Below, piece by piece: positions 22,744 through 32,905 of a stretch of 64,000 nt of DNA; the stretch's first letter is position 1, and each line of letters opens with the position of its first letter. The DNA is from Macrocybe gigantea (taxonomy: Eukaryota > Basidiomycota > Agaricomycetes > Agaricales > Callistosporiaceae), in NCBI GenBank assembly GCA_011319805.1, contig SJRY01000303.1, positions 62,001 to 126,000 of the forward strand, given 5' to 3'. The position numbers and the translations under genes were made by a program. The notes beneath the pieces were generated by a model. The model searched no databases. It was not told the DNA's origin and worked only from the letters and a program-made list of their open reading frames with translations.

Positions 22744-24755
22744 CTATTTCTTGCCTTTCCTCGGTTTATCGTTCGGGTTGCCACTACCCTCTGTGGACAA
22801 GGTCGCCCGGGCATGCCCTGTCTCCTTGATATGGGTAAAGAGCTTCGTCTTGCTTGGAAATAGTTCCTGACAAACGTTGCATTGATGCTAAGAGGAGGAT
22901 ATCAGAGTTGGCACACCGCCAATCAGACAGTTAACGCATCACCTGTATCGATCCCTGAACCGCTGACTTCTTCGCCTGCCGAGCTCGTCGCCTTTCCCGC
23001 TTGGAAACCTCTGGCAAGGGCTGAAGCATCCTCTCGTCATTGGTCCCATCTGCTTGGTTGAGATCATCGTCATCCTCTCTATAAAGGGCACCGTGGATCC
23101 GTTGGGTTTTGAAAGCTCGCCTCTGCGTCTTTGTAAGAGGTTGTGGAGATGGGCTCCTCTGGTACAAAAATGTTTCCGTCCCAGACAACGGCTGTTCATT
23201 GTCGCTCGTACTATTGGAATTCTGCGTATGCGCTGCAGTGCCTGCCTGATCTTCCGCCCCTACAGAATTAGATTCGGTGGGAACAGTTTCCACATGCGCG
23301 TCTTCCGAATCTGGTTCGAGCACGAGCTCCTCGTTTTCTGCCCGCATAACGTTTTTGAGTTTTTCGACTTCCTTGAGATGTTTCCGACTTCGTTCATGGC
23401 TATTCCAAGCAGCCTCGCTCCGAAAGACCTTGCGACATGCGACACATTCCCACTCTTCGGTATTTTCCCCCTCTGCCGCTGCCCATTCGAGGTCTGCAGG
23501 TAGACTAGTGTCTTGAACTTGTTGCCATGGTTGATCGACGTAATTCGCGATGACTTGCGCACGCAGACGAGACGCCTCTCTAGCAGAACCGGCCGTCATT
23601 GATATGTTTGACTGGCTGCTTTCGGCCTGTTGAGTAAGGTATGTCTTGTACCTGGGATCTCGTTTGCGAGTGAACCGTGCTAGGGACTTTCATTACATGA
23701 TCAGGACGTCCACCCTGAGATGATTGACTGAATAAAGCGTACTCGGATAGTATCATTGTAGTCTCTCCGAGCCTCGTCCCTTGCCTTTTTATTCTCTTTC
23801 TCCATTAACCTGTTGGAACAACAGATGCATTATTAGCATGCAGCAATACGGTACGATGAATAGCGAACCTTCTAACGCGCCGATCTGGCGCCTCTGAAAG
23901 ATTCCATCGTTCACACCAGACGAAATCCTTTTCCGTGGTAAAGTTTAACCAGACCGAATAAAAATCTCTGACTGCAGCTTCGCCTTTGGTATCAGACCAA
24001 GTCCATGTTGAATATCCAAATGATGGATAATGACAGGTGGATGAATGCAGACTTTCCTCCTCTGCTAAGCGGGTAAAAAGATTTCGGTATAGCGCGAAAA
24101 AGCCCTAATGCAGGGTCAGCTTCTGGAGCCTAAAGAGCAGCGCAAGGGCACGAACATTGTCACTATCATCAAAACCGGTCCAAATTGTGGTATCAAAAAA
24201 TCTGGACACGTGGTTGACAGTCAAGCCTCTGCCTCTTGTTTTGGGGTGTGGGGCGCCCTTGCGCACATCTTCAAAGACGGCTTCTGCATCAGGCTCTGGT
24301 ACAAGAGACGCCCGGTGACTATCGTACCAAGCGCGTTCCTACTGTTGGTATGAGAGAAGTGGCGATTATGCTTCAAGGGTAAATTACCTGTTCGTCGCTC
24401 AAGACCTGGTAAAATGGAGTCAAAAAACAAACGCCATGCAGTTGAAGACCGGCCAGAGCGTTAACTTACCTCGTACGCTTGTTGTAGCCCAGCGAAGCGT
24501 TGAGTTGCACCTTCAATGTCATCATGGTTCTTGTCGGGGTGGTGAATCAAAGCAAGTCTTCTGAATGACCGCTGCAGATATACGAGCAAGCCATGATTCC
24601 GATCGGATAGATATAAAGGCATGGTCGAAACGTACCCTGATTTCGTCGACGGTGGCATTCTCGTCGACTTCAAGAAGATGATAATAGTTCGGCACGCCAG
24701 AGGGGTCTTGATCCGTTTCAGCTCCATCTCTTGCTGTGGACTCTCCGGCACCCAT
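22744..24755 (-). CDS. JJJ1: J-domain and C2H2 zinc-finger protein Jjj1/DNAJC21
   Basis: Cytosolic Hsp70 co-chaperone that in yeast helps recycle factors from late pre-60S ribosomes. 537 residues; exons: 24755-24636, 24571-24470, 24405-24388, 24338-24156, 24104-23869, 23809-23743, 23686-22943, 22887-22744. The J domain (residues 20-90) has [18 protein letters not shown] and the HPD motif in [10 protein letters not shown]. Then come [17 protein letters not shown], a charged linker, a C2H2 finger ([25 protein letters not shown]) and a C-terminal second finger ([23 protein letters not shown]). Exon 3 is 18 nt. The start chosen gives the expected MGAGES beginning, but the frame stays open 90 codons upstream (to 25025). 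Confidence 0.93.
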
Positions 24756-25664
24756 GCTGGTTGAAGCGATAGGATCCCAATTTGGCAAGTGATCGAAAGG
24801 CTGAAAATTTGTAATGGCAGTCCCCAACAGCTCATACTTTCTCTCCGTCATGTCAGACTTTCTCAAGTCCTCCTTGGGCTCATCGTCTTCCACAGCAGGT
24901 TGTCTTTTTTGCAATTTAAGCTCACATGGCACATCCTGATCTTCCCAAGACATGGCAGCACGGAAGGAAGCAATTATGAACTCGGTTCGGAACGAAGTTG
25001 CATTAGCAAATGCGCAAGAGCTCATGAATGTGTGTTTATTGCTTTCCTACTGAGGTCCAAGCCAATGACGCGTCGTTCAGAAAGCAAATGATCGCTGCTA
25101 TTTGAAATGTGTAACGAAGCCCGGAACATCACTGTCGAATTCAGAACAGGTAGACTGATCTGCGTGCAGCCATTCAGCATGTTGAGTTTGTCCCTGATAG
25201 ACCTGCCTTGCAAGGTGTTTCGACCGCTACATGGAAGCATGTGAGTGTAAAAATTCGCCCTAAATGGGCCCTTTCTGATTTTTGGCAAGTCAACATTGTC
25301 AGCCGCGCATATATGTCAAGAATATCCCGGGAGAACGCGGCTGTCGACCAGACAACTTCCCTCTAGTCTGCTAGTCATTCACCCTGGTGACAACAGTGTG
25401 AAGGCGAACCAGTAAAAGGCACTATAATTTATATACAGGATGCTTTGCTATTGCAAGTACATGTTACAATCAACATTTGATCAGTATTACGGGTCTTTAG
25501 AAGATAGGTTCATAAGCGCCGCTTTACCTACGAAGCGACTAATTATTGGGTAAGATGAGTAGCTCTGTAAAGTGAGAGTGATTAGGTGAGAAAACTAGAT
25601 AGAATGAACCTGGTCAGTAAATAATTAATCTGGCGAATTACAAAATTCTGGGGGCCGATTAGGA
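24756..25664. other. JJJ1 upstream region and homeobox gene 3' flank
   Basis: The first 270 bases are an open in-frame extension of JJJ1 with no recognisable domain. The rest, including AT-rich sequence at 25400-25660, shows no gene. Confidence 0.5.
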
Positions 25665-27498
25665 TTACTCTTCGGGTTTGTCGCGGCTTCGGTTGTGACT
25701 GTCGGATGACTCGTACAGAGGAACAACTGGCACGTTGCAGTCGCAGTCGACAGGCGGTGTCGTTGAATGCATATGTTCCACACGATGGGCTGAAATGTCC
25801 TGTAGCAGATGAGGCGGAGGATGATACGCTGTCGTCAGCAGAGGTGGAGAAGAGGTGGGATGTTCATATGCATGGCGTATGTCGGCTGTAGAGTGTATCC
25901 GCCTCAGTCTAACCTCGTCGGTGTTCACGGCTTCGAGTACTCGAGAGGTGTCATCGTAGAACGTACGAGCACGATGTACAAGAGAAGGCCGGGAGGCAAC
26001 CCCATGTGAAATGGGTATTCCAGCGTATGTGCCCATCAAATGGGCTGCTTGGGGTCCGCCAAGTATCTGCTGTACTTGTGGCCCGAACTCTGTGGACAAT
26101 GGAGTCTGGAAGGCAGGCGCACCAGTTGTGTCTTGGTTGCCGATAGGCGGGTATGATTGCTGATAAGAAAAGGAGCTCGTGTGCGGAGCGCTGCGCGGGG
26201 GGCGTAGGTTGCGTCGACAGATCCCAACGCGAAATTCGAACTTGGCTGGTAGGACGATCTTCTTGAGAGGGCATTGATACATTAAGGGCTAAAGAGTGAC
26301 GGCCTACATCGCTGTGATGACGGTGATCTGCACCTCTCAAGCCCGAGACTGAAGGAGGAAGCTCGAGTTGAGGAGTTACGGCGCCGGAGCGATAAGTCGG
26401 CGGGTGGAGTGCTATACCTTGTCCCGCCGTCGTCGCATGCAAATCACGCAAAAGATGCGCCAACTGGACCGCAGATCCGACGAGGTCATGACGAAGGACA
26501 CGGCTGGCTTGATGCCCCTCTGTCCAGTCGGAGCACCGTTTCCAACTGCGAATCGTTGCCCCATCTGCCTGAGGGGAAGAAAGAGCCTCGAGGTAGAATA
26601 ATGGGGGGCGGAAAGCATAAATGAGGCCAATCCTGACCCTGGCGCCGCATTTGTGAATTCAGTGTCGACGATCGTGTCAAAAGGGATCTCCATTTTGAAA
26701 CCATAGCCCGCGGAGTGAATAAACCAGGTGAGGCAACGTCTCGACTCGCATACGTAGGCAACCAGGTCATGCTTGCCAACAGCTGTGGCGATGCGGCGCC
26801 ATGTGCCGATAGTCAAGTCAGTACAAGGGATTATCGTGACCGCTGAAAAGGTCCGCGTTAACAAATGGGCCAATGAGTTGTTACAACCAGCGTACGTTCA
26901 TCCTCATGTATCAAGTTGTGGAGATCGACCTGAAAGCCTGTCGACAGCTCAGGAGGCGAATCTGGAGGCATTTCGGCACTTCCACCACGCCCCTTCTGCC
27001 TCCCATCTTGAAGCTTAGCTTTAGCACGCCTGGCGGTAGGATATATAGGTAAAGTGTTGTACCATTAAGCTAGAGCTTACCTGTTCTGGAACCAGATTTG
27101 AGTTTGCCGTTCGTGCATCCCCAGCATCTCGCTGATTTCTCGACGGCGTGCAGCGGTCGGGCTGCGGTCTATAGCAAAAAAGCGCTCAAGGTGGACTAAT
27201 TGTTCGGGAGTGACGCGCGACCTTTTCCGCTTTCCTTATCCGACTTGCCACTGGAGACGGATCGCGGCCTCGGAGGCCCGGAGTCCTTCAAATCGTCGAA
27301 TTCGAGAGGCTCCGAGCCGGATTCTCGTGACGAGGGTCTGTCAAACGCAGGAGCAAATTCAATTCTGAGAGAGGAAGGCAGGGAGTTCGATGTTGTGTCC
27401 GCGGACCTTTCATCTGGTCGTTCATTTGCTCCTCTGCTAAGAGGTCGGCTTATACGGGGATTTTCCGTGTGGGATACAAAAGAGTGATTCTGCGTCAT
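25665..27498 (-). CDS. Homeodomain transcription factor
   Basis: Nuclear DNA-binding protein of about 549 residues. Exons: 27498-27081, 27029-26896, 26842-26242, 26159-25665. A serine/arginine-rich N-terminus precedes the homeodomain (SRVTPEQLVHLERFF, then RREISEMLGMHERQTQIWFQNRRAKAKL), with the helix-3 WFQNRR signature spanning an intron. Downstream is a conserved basidiomycete-type region (LTIGTWRRIAT, FIHSAGYGFKMEIPFDTIVD, WTEGHQASRVL) and a low-complexity tail. Two one-base shortages are needed to keep the frame, at TTTT 27223-27226 and GGGGGG 26603-26608. Each also repairs splice phase. It is not an obvious mating-type HD gene; the target is unknown. Confidence 0.83.
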
Positions 27499-29132
27499 GT
27501 CGTATGCTACACATAATCCAATTCAGAGATGGTGTAAGGAAGAAGAGGAAAATGGACTTGCAGCCTTGTTGGAAATCCCAAGCATTGGATCCGCGCGTTA
27601 CAAACGAAATATTCGCGGTCGGAGGTATTGTTAATACTTCAGCCATAGGACAGCGGACGCGAAATGAAGGAAAAAATGAAAGAGATGAAAAATGAAAGAG
27701 CGGCGAGGAATAGGAAGTTTAAGGTATACCGAAAAAGACGCATGCAGATGACTGACCAAACTGGGTCGACGATCAGATCTAGGCACGGTTAGTGGCGAAC
27801 GGGTGGCAAGGAAACGAACCGGAAAATTTTTTCTTCTCGCATGCAGAAAACAGCTGTAGAACATTGATTTGTATGTGAGAGATCTTCAGAACGCTATATA
27901 GGTAGTTCGATTTTATGAGAGGTGGAGGGGGTCAGTCGATTTGCTTGAGCAGAGAGGCTGCTTTGTTTGCCACTGTTGTACTGAATTTCAGATTTATTTC
28001 AAGGAGCGACAGATGACGGTGATCCTTGGCACACTAGTTCAGGAGATAAGCTATTGTCAATGCAGCCTGCTAGTCAGCTGTGTCACAATGGATGATAGGT
28101 TTATACGTCACAAAAATACAGATGGCTGTTACGGTGACCGCAAGATCAACCTCCAGGGCCGATAGAGAGGCTGATGCAAATCGCGGTGATGGATGAAAAG
28201 TTGAGAAGCTGATGCATGGTGTACGACAGAGAACATATCTTGTAGGTTGTTAAGGATAAATGGGGAACTCAAAGCGACCAGAAGAGGCGAGGGACCGGGA
28301 TCAAGTCCGACTGACCCTGAACTGTGCAGCGAACGAAAAGGTGGTCAGCACCTAGACCCTTGTTGACTTAGAGCCTGTGACCAAATTTAGAGCCGAAACG
28401 CGATCGCTTCAGGATTTCCAATCGATCCTCCTACCCAAAGGCCTGGCTGTAGTTGGCCATAACCTCATGGTCACCCTGATCGCACAGATGTGGGCCAACT
28501 TTGCATGACTTTTACGACGATTCGCCGCCTTTTGGAAGGAGTAAACGAAACCCCTTAGAACTGCGTAAGGGTGATCAAGTGTGCCAGCTGCAAAGGAGTT
28601 GGTAGCTCGACCAGAGGACCCCGGGAATTCAATAAACCGAATTAAATGTGGCCTGCCGTCGTGCGTCTACATCGAATAAGTATTGGTGCTGGGCATCGAG
28701 GTGGAAAGATGGGCATGCCATTGATTGCAGGGTGATCAGAATACCTCGGAGCTGCTCCGGTCGGAACGTACGGTTGCGGACGTTTCCTCCAACACGTGAT
28801 CATGCCATCATTCTGGGCGAAGACCCCGTCCGAAGGCTGGTTGGACTTTGAGACACTCCCTGAACAACGGTGGAGATCAAGGGAGATGAGATACAAAATA
28901 TAAAATGACAAAGAGACTATCCCTATCAGCCAGGGTGATGGAATGGAATGATTGAATGGAATCGAAGCCGAAAAGCAGCTTGAGGAAGACACCTACTGTC
29001 ACATACTTGCCTTTTACACAACAATTTCTAGGTCCATCCAAGGATGAAGGCATACTTACGCAAAGACAATAAGGAGATATGATAGAAGCTGCAGACAGAA
29101 AATGAAGAAGTGGAAGGTATACCAAACCAAGA
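27499..29132. other. Long intergenic region upstream of the homeobox gene
   Basis: 1634 bp between the homeobox start and the U1-70K stop, far longer than other spacers here. Only short frames are present and none resembles a protein. It may hold an extended regulatory region, an unrecognised non-coding RNA, or a fast-evolving gene. Confidence 0.5.
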
Positions 29133-30440
29133 CTAATATCGTGGCCGTTTGGCTTCCCTGTCGTCGTATCCTCCAGGACCTTCTCTCTTGAGGTCTCCGC
29201 GGTAACCGCTTGGCGGACCGCCATACCCACCGGGACCCCTGGAGGAGGGCCGTAACCATTGGGAGCAGGCTCGTGGAAGCCTGCGCCGCCATAACCCAGA
29301 CCAGTACCACGACCGCCCCTGTGTGAGATACTTTCGGTGAGCACAAAAACCAATCGAAAATAAAAAGGCTGCCTCTCGGACCTGTAACCCCCAGCTGGCC
29401 CAAAGTCATCCCGACCTCGGTATCCACCGCCGCCACCATAGCCACCGCGAAAGCCACCACCACCACCACCGCCGCCGTAACCTGCGCGATCGCCATATCC
29501 CCGATCGCCACCTCCAAAACCACGCCCTGCACCACGACCACCTCTGAAGCCGCCACCGCGGTCATAGCCTCTCCCTCCAAAGCCGCCTCGGAAGCCCCTC
29601 GGAGGGGGAGCAGACACGACAGGTTCTACACGTTTCGGACGACCGCCTAGACCGCCACCAAGTCGGCGTGGTTTCCAGCCACGGACAGTGCGGCCCCGTT
29701 CGACGTCGACCAGAATCCTTTTCCCCATGATTTGTAATCCATCTGATTCTTTGTATGCGGCTGAAGTTCTCAGATATGAGTCGAGGAAGAGATGGATCGA
29801 AGGAACAAAAAATCGTACCTTTCATGTCTCGCTCGCGCTCGTATACGATGAATGCGTAGCCGCGACTGCGACCCTTTTTGTCCCGAACTATTCGTACACG
29901 TTCTATGGTGCCGTATGTCTCGAACTCGCGCCGAAGGTCGGCCTCGGTTGCGCTTTTATGCTGGCGTGAAAAAGGATGATTAAGTAGGGAAGAAAGGCAG
30001 GCAGACATGCACCTACGAGACGGGAGATAAATAGCGTTTTGTAAGGGTCTCCCACAGCTTCTGGGTCATCCGCAGGCTTGTCTGGTGGAGGGGTATGAGT
30101 GCGGCCTTGGTCAGCGAGGGAAAGTACACGAACAGGTCTCCTTGGCGACTTTGAACTCTTCCGCCTTGCGTGCCTTGCGCTCCTCACGGCGTATTTGTCT
30201 CTTGACCTCCTCTGCGAGGGTGAAAGAGGGCTCCTCACCCTCTTCCATGCCCTCACCGCCAGAGGAGATGAGGGACTGGGTGTTCTCCTCCTTGAGGCGA
30301 GCGAGGATGTTGCCGACGCCGCCGACGTTTTTAAGCTTTATGCGGTCGATATCCTTGTCGACTGGACGCAACCATTGCAGGGGTGGTCGCGGCGCGAAGA
30401 GCTTGAGGAGATTTGGGGGAAGAAGATGGGTGCCAGGCAT
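29133..30440 (-). CDS. SNP1: U1 snRNP 70-kDa protein (U1-70K)
   Basis: U1 snRNP component that binds U1 stem-loop I and acts in 5' splice-site recognition. About 359 residues; exons: 30440-30134, 30081-30017, 29960-29819, 29760-29382, 29318-29133. The conserved N-terminal region has [20 protein letters not shown]. The RRM has [11 protein letters not shown] (RNP2) and [12 protein letters not shown] (RNP1), then [30 protein letters not shown] glycine/arginine-rich tail follows. The last exon needs one base more in CCCC 29236-29239 to reach the typical acidic-basic C-terminus ending near 29133; otherwise it reads on to 28877. Divergent from COX10 with 71 bp between starts. Confidence 0.92.
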
Positions 30441-30511
30441 GAGTAAGTTTGGCGGAGTAGTGTGTGGGACGGTTAAGTATTAATTCAAACTCCGCGCGGA
30501 CGTCGGTCGCC
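30441..30511. promoter_or_regulatory. 71-bp shared divergent promoter U1-70K / COX10
   Basis: Shortest start-to-start gap in the window. It contains TTAAGTATTAATTC but no recognised factor site. Confidence 0.5.
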
Positions 30512-31683
30512 ATGCTCGTCCGCTGCCCGCCCATTCCCAGACGCCCGAGCGGACTCAGGTCCCTCTCGTTCACCTCGTTCTTCTTCAACAATGCTCAGTG
30601 GGCCCGCCATCCACCGCTCGTCCATGCTCCCGCCATTCCTCTACGTGCCTTCCGCCCCGCAGACGTTCTAACCCCACCTCGTCTTCTTGCCGTCTACACC
30701 CAGCTCTCCAAGTCCCGCCTAAGCGCACTCGTCGTCCTCACAGCCATGTCTGGTGTCGCCCTCTCCCCCATGCCTGCGACCGTCCCCATTCTGCTGTCTA
30801 CCGCAGCCGGCACCGCGCTCTGTTCCGCATCCGCAAACGCGCTCAACCAGATCCAGGAGGTACCGTTTGACGCGCAAATGGCCAGGACGCGTACGCGACC
30901 TCTAGTTCGACGCGCCATCACCCCGCTCCATGCTGCTGGGTTCGCGCTCGTCACCGGCGTCGCAGGTCCCGCTATTCTTTGGACAATGGTCAATCCAACA
31001 GCGGCCATCCTTGGCGCGGGAAACATCGCTCTTTACGCAGGGGCATATACCTGGATGAAAAGGAAAACCACTCTCAACACATGGGTTGGCGCAATTGTCG
31101 GCGCGATACCGCCGCTTATTGGCTGGACCGCCTGTGGTGGTCACCTCCTCCCTGGACCATCATATCCGGTCCATCTCTTCCTGCCCCACTCTTATCTTCC
31201 TCGCCCCTCGACATGTCGTTGATCAACAACCCGATAGCGCCTTTTGCGCTCTTCATGTTACTCTTTAGCTGGCAGTTCCCCCACTTCAACGCCTTGTCAC
31301 ACATCGTCAGAGGCTCCTATGCCCAAGCAGGTTACCAAATGCTTTCAGTTCTATCACCTACAAAAAACGCCCTGGTCTCGCTCCGTCACTCCGCATTGCT
31401 TATCGCTATATGCTCCGGGCTCATTCCCCTTTCTGGACTCACAACGTGGACCTTTGCTCTTTCCTCTATGGTCCCCAATCTTGTCCTGCTACGAGGCGCC
31501 TGGTCTTTCTGGAAGAAAGGTGGCGAGAAGCAGGCGAGAACGCTTTTTCAGCACAGTCTATGGTACCTGCCGGTAATGCTAGCGCTGGCAATGGTCCACA
31601 AACAAGGTATGGACTGGTTACAATGGATGGGTATCAGAGATGCGCCGGAAAAGGACGGGGCGGAAAATGCGCCGTCACCTTGA
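30512..31683 (+). CDS. COX10: Heme O synthase / protoheme IX farnesyltransferase (Cox10)
   Basis: Mitochondrial inner-membrane prenyltransferase making heme O for cytochrome oxidase, about 390 residues. An arginine-rich presequence leads into transmembrane segments of the UbiA family. Motifs seen: YTQLSKSRLSALVVLTAMSG, the prenyl-diphosphate/Mg site region NALNQIQEVPFDAQMARTRTRPL, LIGWTACGG, the SWQFPHFNALS motif and a YLPVMLALAMVHK helix. Reading frame switches between about 31140 and 31225. One missing base in CCCC 31184-31187 explains it without splicing; a 97-bp intron from 31124-31140 ending at GATAG would also fit. The gene ends 37 bp before the convergent ZNF830-like gene. Confidence 0.87.
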
Positions 31684-31720
31684 CGCTGTTCGTTAGATAG
31701 TTTGGTACACACCACTGTTG

Positions 31721-32560
31721 CTATGAAGTCGGAATGATATTCGCTGCCCTTGCCCGCCACTTCTTTTTGGCTGCTTCAACCCTCGCACGAAGCACTGTCG
31801 CTTTCATATCTGCTTCCTCTTGTGCCCTCTCCTCCTCTAATAACCGGTCCATTATCAACTCCCTGTCCTCCCGTTCCTCCTGCAAACGCAGCTCTTCTTC
31901 TGTCATCTCCTCTTTCGCTTTCGGTTCCTGGCCTTCGATATTCTCCCATTCCGGCATGCCCTCGTAAGCCTCAGACACAAGCTCAGGCTCCGCCATGACA
32001 GTCGCCCGTACATAGGATTCGCGTTCCGATGCTTCGTCTGTCTGGTGGTCAAGCACTTCACGCTGGAAGCGCTCGTACTCCAGGTCTATCGCAGAATATT
32101 CAGATTCAAAGGCGGCGGGTCGGATGATCGCCTTCTCATCTGCTGCTTCCTCGCCCTCAGAATCACCCGAGTAGGGTATTGGCAGAACACGCGAAGGATC
32201 GGAAAAGAAATCTGAAGGAAACGGCGCTGATGGAGAGCGCGTCATCGTTTCGGGCTTGATTCGTTTCGTCTCCAAAATTATATCAGATTCTGCTTTGCGT
32301 TTGCCACGAGAAACCACCTCGTGCCTTTCCTCCTCTTCTTCGACCCTCTGTAATTTTCGTGCCTTTTCCTCCTCCTTCAGCCTCGCGACGTTGAGCCGGT
32401 GGCTTTTGCTCCCCAGGTGACCCTCCCATGCGGAGGCATGCTTCACGAGCGTGCCACATGCAATGCATCGCAGCTGGCCCAACTGACTGTAGGACGCAAG
32501 CGGGTGACTGATTTTCGCCTCCTGCCGTTTTGCCTTGAGGAGGGCGCGGACATCCGACAT
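31721..32560 (-). CDS. ZNF830/CCDC16-like zinc-finger protein
   Basis: Single-exon protein of 279 residues. The start ATG at 32560 gives MSDVRALLKAKRQEAKISHP; a frame extension to 32650 lacks conserved sequence. One C2H2-type finger (LRCIACGTLVKHASAWEGHLGSKSH) is followed by long charged coiled coil with an ERFQREV segment and EEERAQEEADMKATVLRARV. This layout matches ZNF830/CCDC16, found in spliceosome-related and DNA-damage settings. Function here is by family only. The upstream region holds a TCACGTGA palindrome 51 bp before the start. Confidence 0.82.
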   Translation of the reverse strand: MSDVRALLKAKRQEAKISHPLASYSQLGQLRCIACGTLVKHASAWEGHLGSKSHRLNVARLKEEEKARKLQRVEEEEERHEVVSRGKRKAESDIILETKRIKPETMTRSPSAPFPSDFFSDPSRVLPIPYSGDSEGEEAADEKAIIRPAAFESEYSAIDLEYERFQREVLDHQTDEASERESYVRATVMAEPELVSEAYEGMPEWENIEGQEPKAKEEMTEEELRLQEEREDRELIMDRLLEEERAQEEADMKATVLRARVEAAKKKWRARAANIIPTS

Positions 32561-32610
32561 ATTGGCTGTCACAAAGTTGCGAAGTAGGCTTGCTTCCAAA
32601 GGTGCGCGTG

Positions 32611-32618
32611 TCACGTGA
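32611..32618. promoter_or_regulatory. TCACGTGA E-box palindrome upstream of ZNF830-like gene
   Basis: Perfect palindrome with CACGTG core, 51 bp upstream of the start codon. A bHLH (Cbf1/USF type) site by sequence. Confidence 0.4.
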
Positions 32619-32839
32619 TGCACCCTCAATTTCTCCCCCTGCTGCACCATGCGACAACCTCAGCTACTGACTATAATTTGCTTCATGTGGCCGCGTCACG
32701 AAGAACCGTCGTTGACTAAGTCAGCTGAGCGGTTCTCTGATCAGCCTCACTATCTTCGTCCAGTCACCTCATGAGGGCCCATCGGCTGTCTCTGGTTGCA
32801 CGGGGTCGCCAAGCATGCTTCTCGTCACCGCTAGCGTAG

Positions 32840-32845
32840 TATAAA
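32840..32845 (+). promoter_or_regulatory. TATA box of the GH79 gene
   Basis: TATAAA, 61 bp upstream of the ATG. It is one of few classic TATA boxes at this position in the window, fitting a regulated secreted enzyme. Confidence 0.55.
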
Positions 32846-32905
32846 TGGTCGCCCTAGCATCGAATTGCAACACAACCAACTTAGGCCTAAATATCCGCTC
32901 TCTCG

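Noticed and set aside
26160..26241. Apparent extra base in the GGGGGG run of the homeobox gene at 26197-26202
   Set aside because: An 82-bp GTTCGA...TTATCAG intron explains the frame change with correct phase on both sides, so no error is needed.
28280..28310. tRNA B-box-like GATCAAGTC
   Set aside because: No matching A box or cloverleaf could be formed around it.
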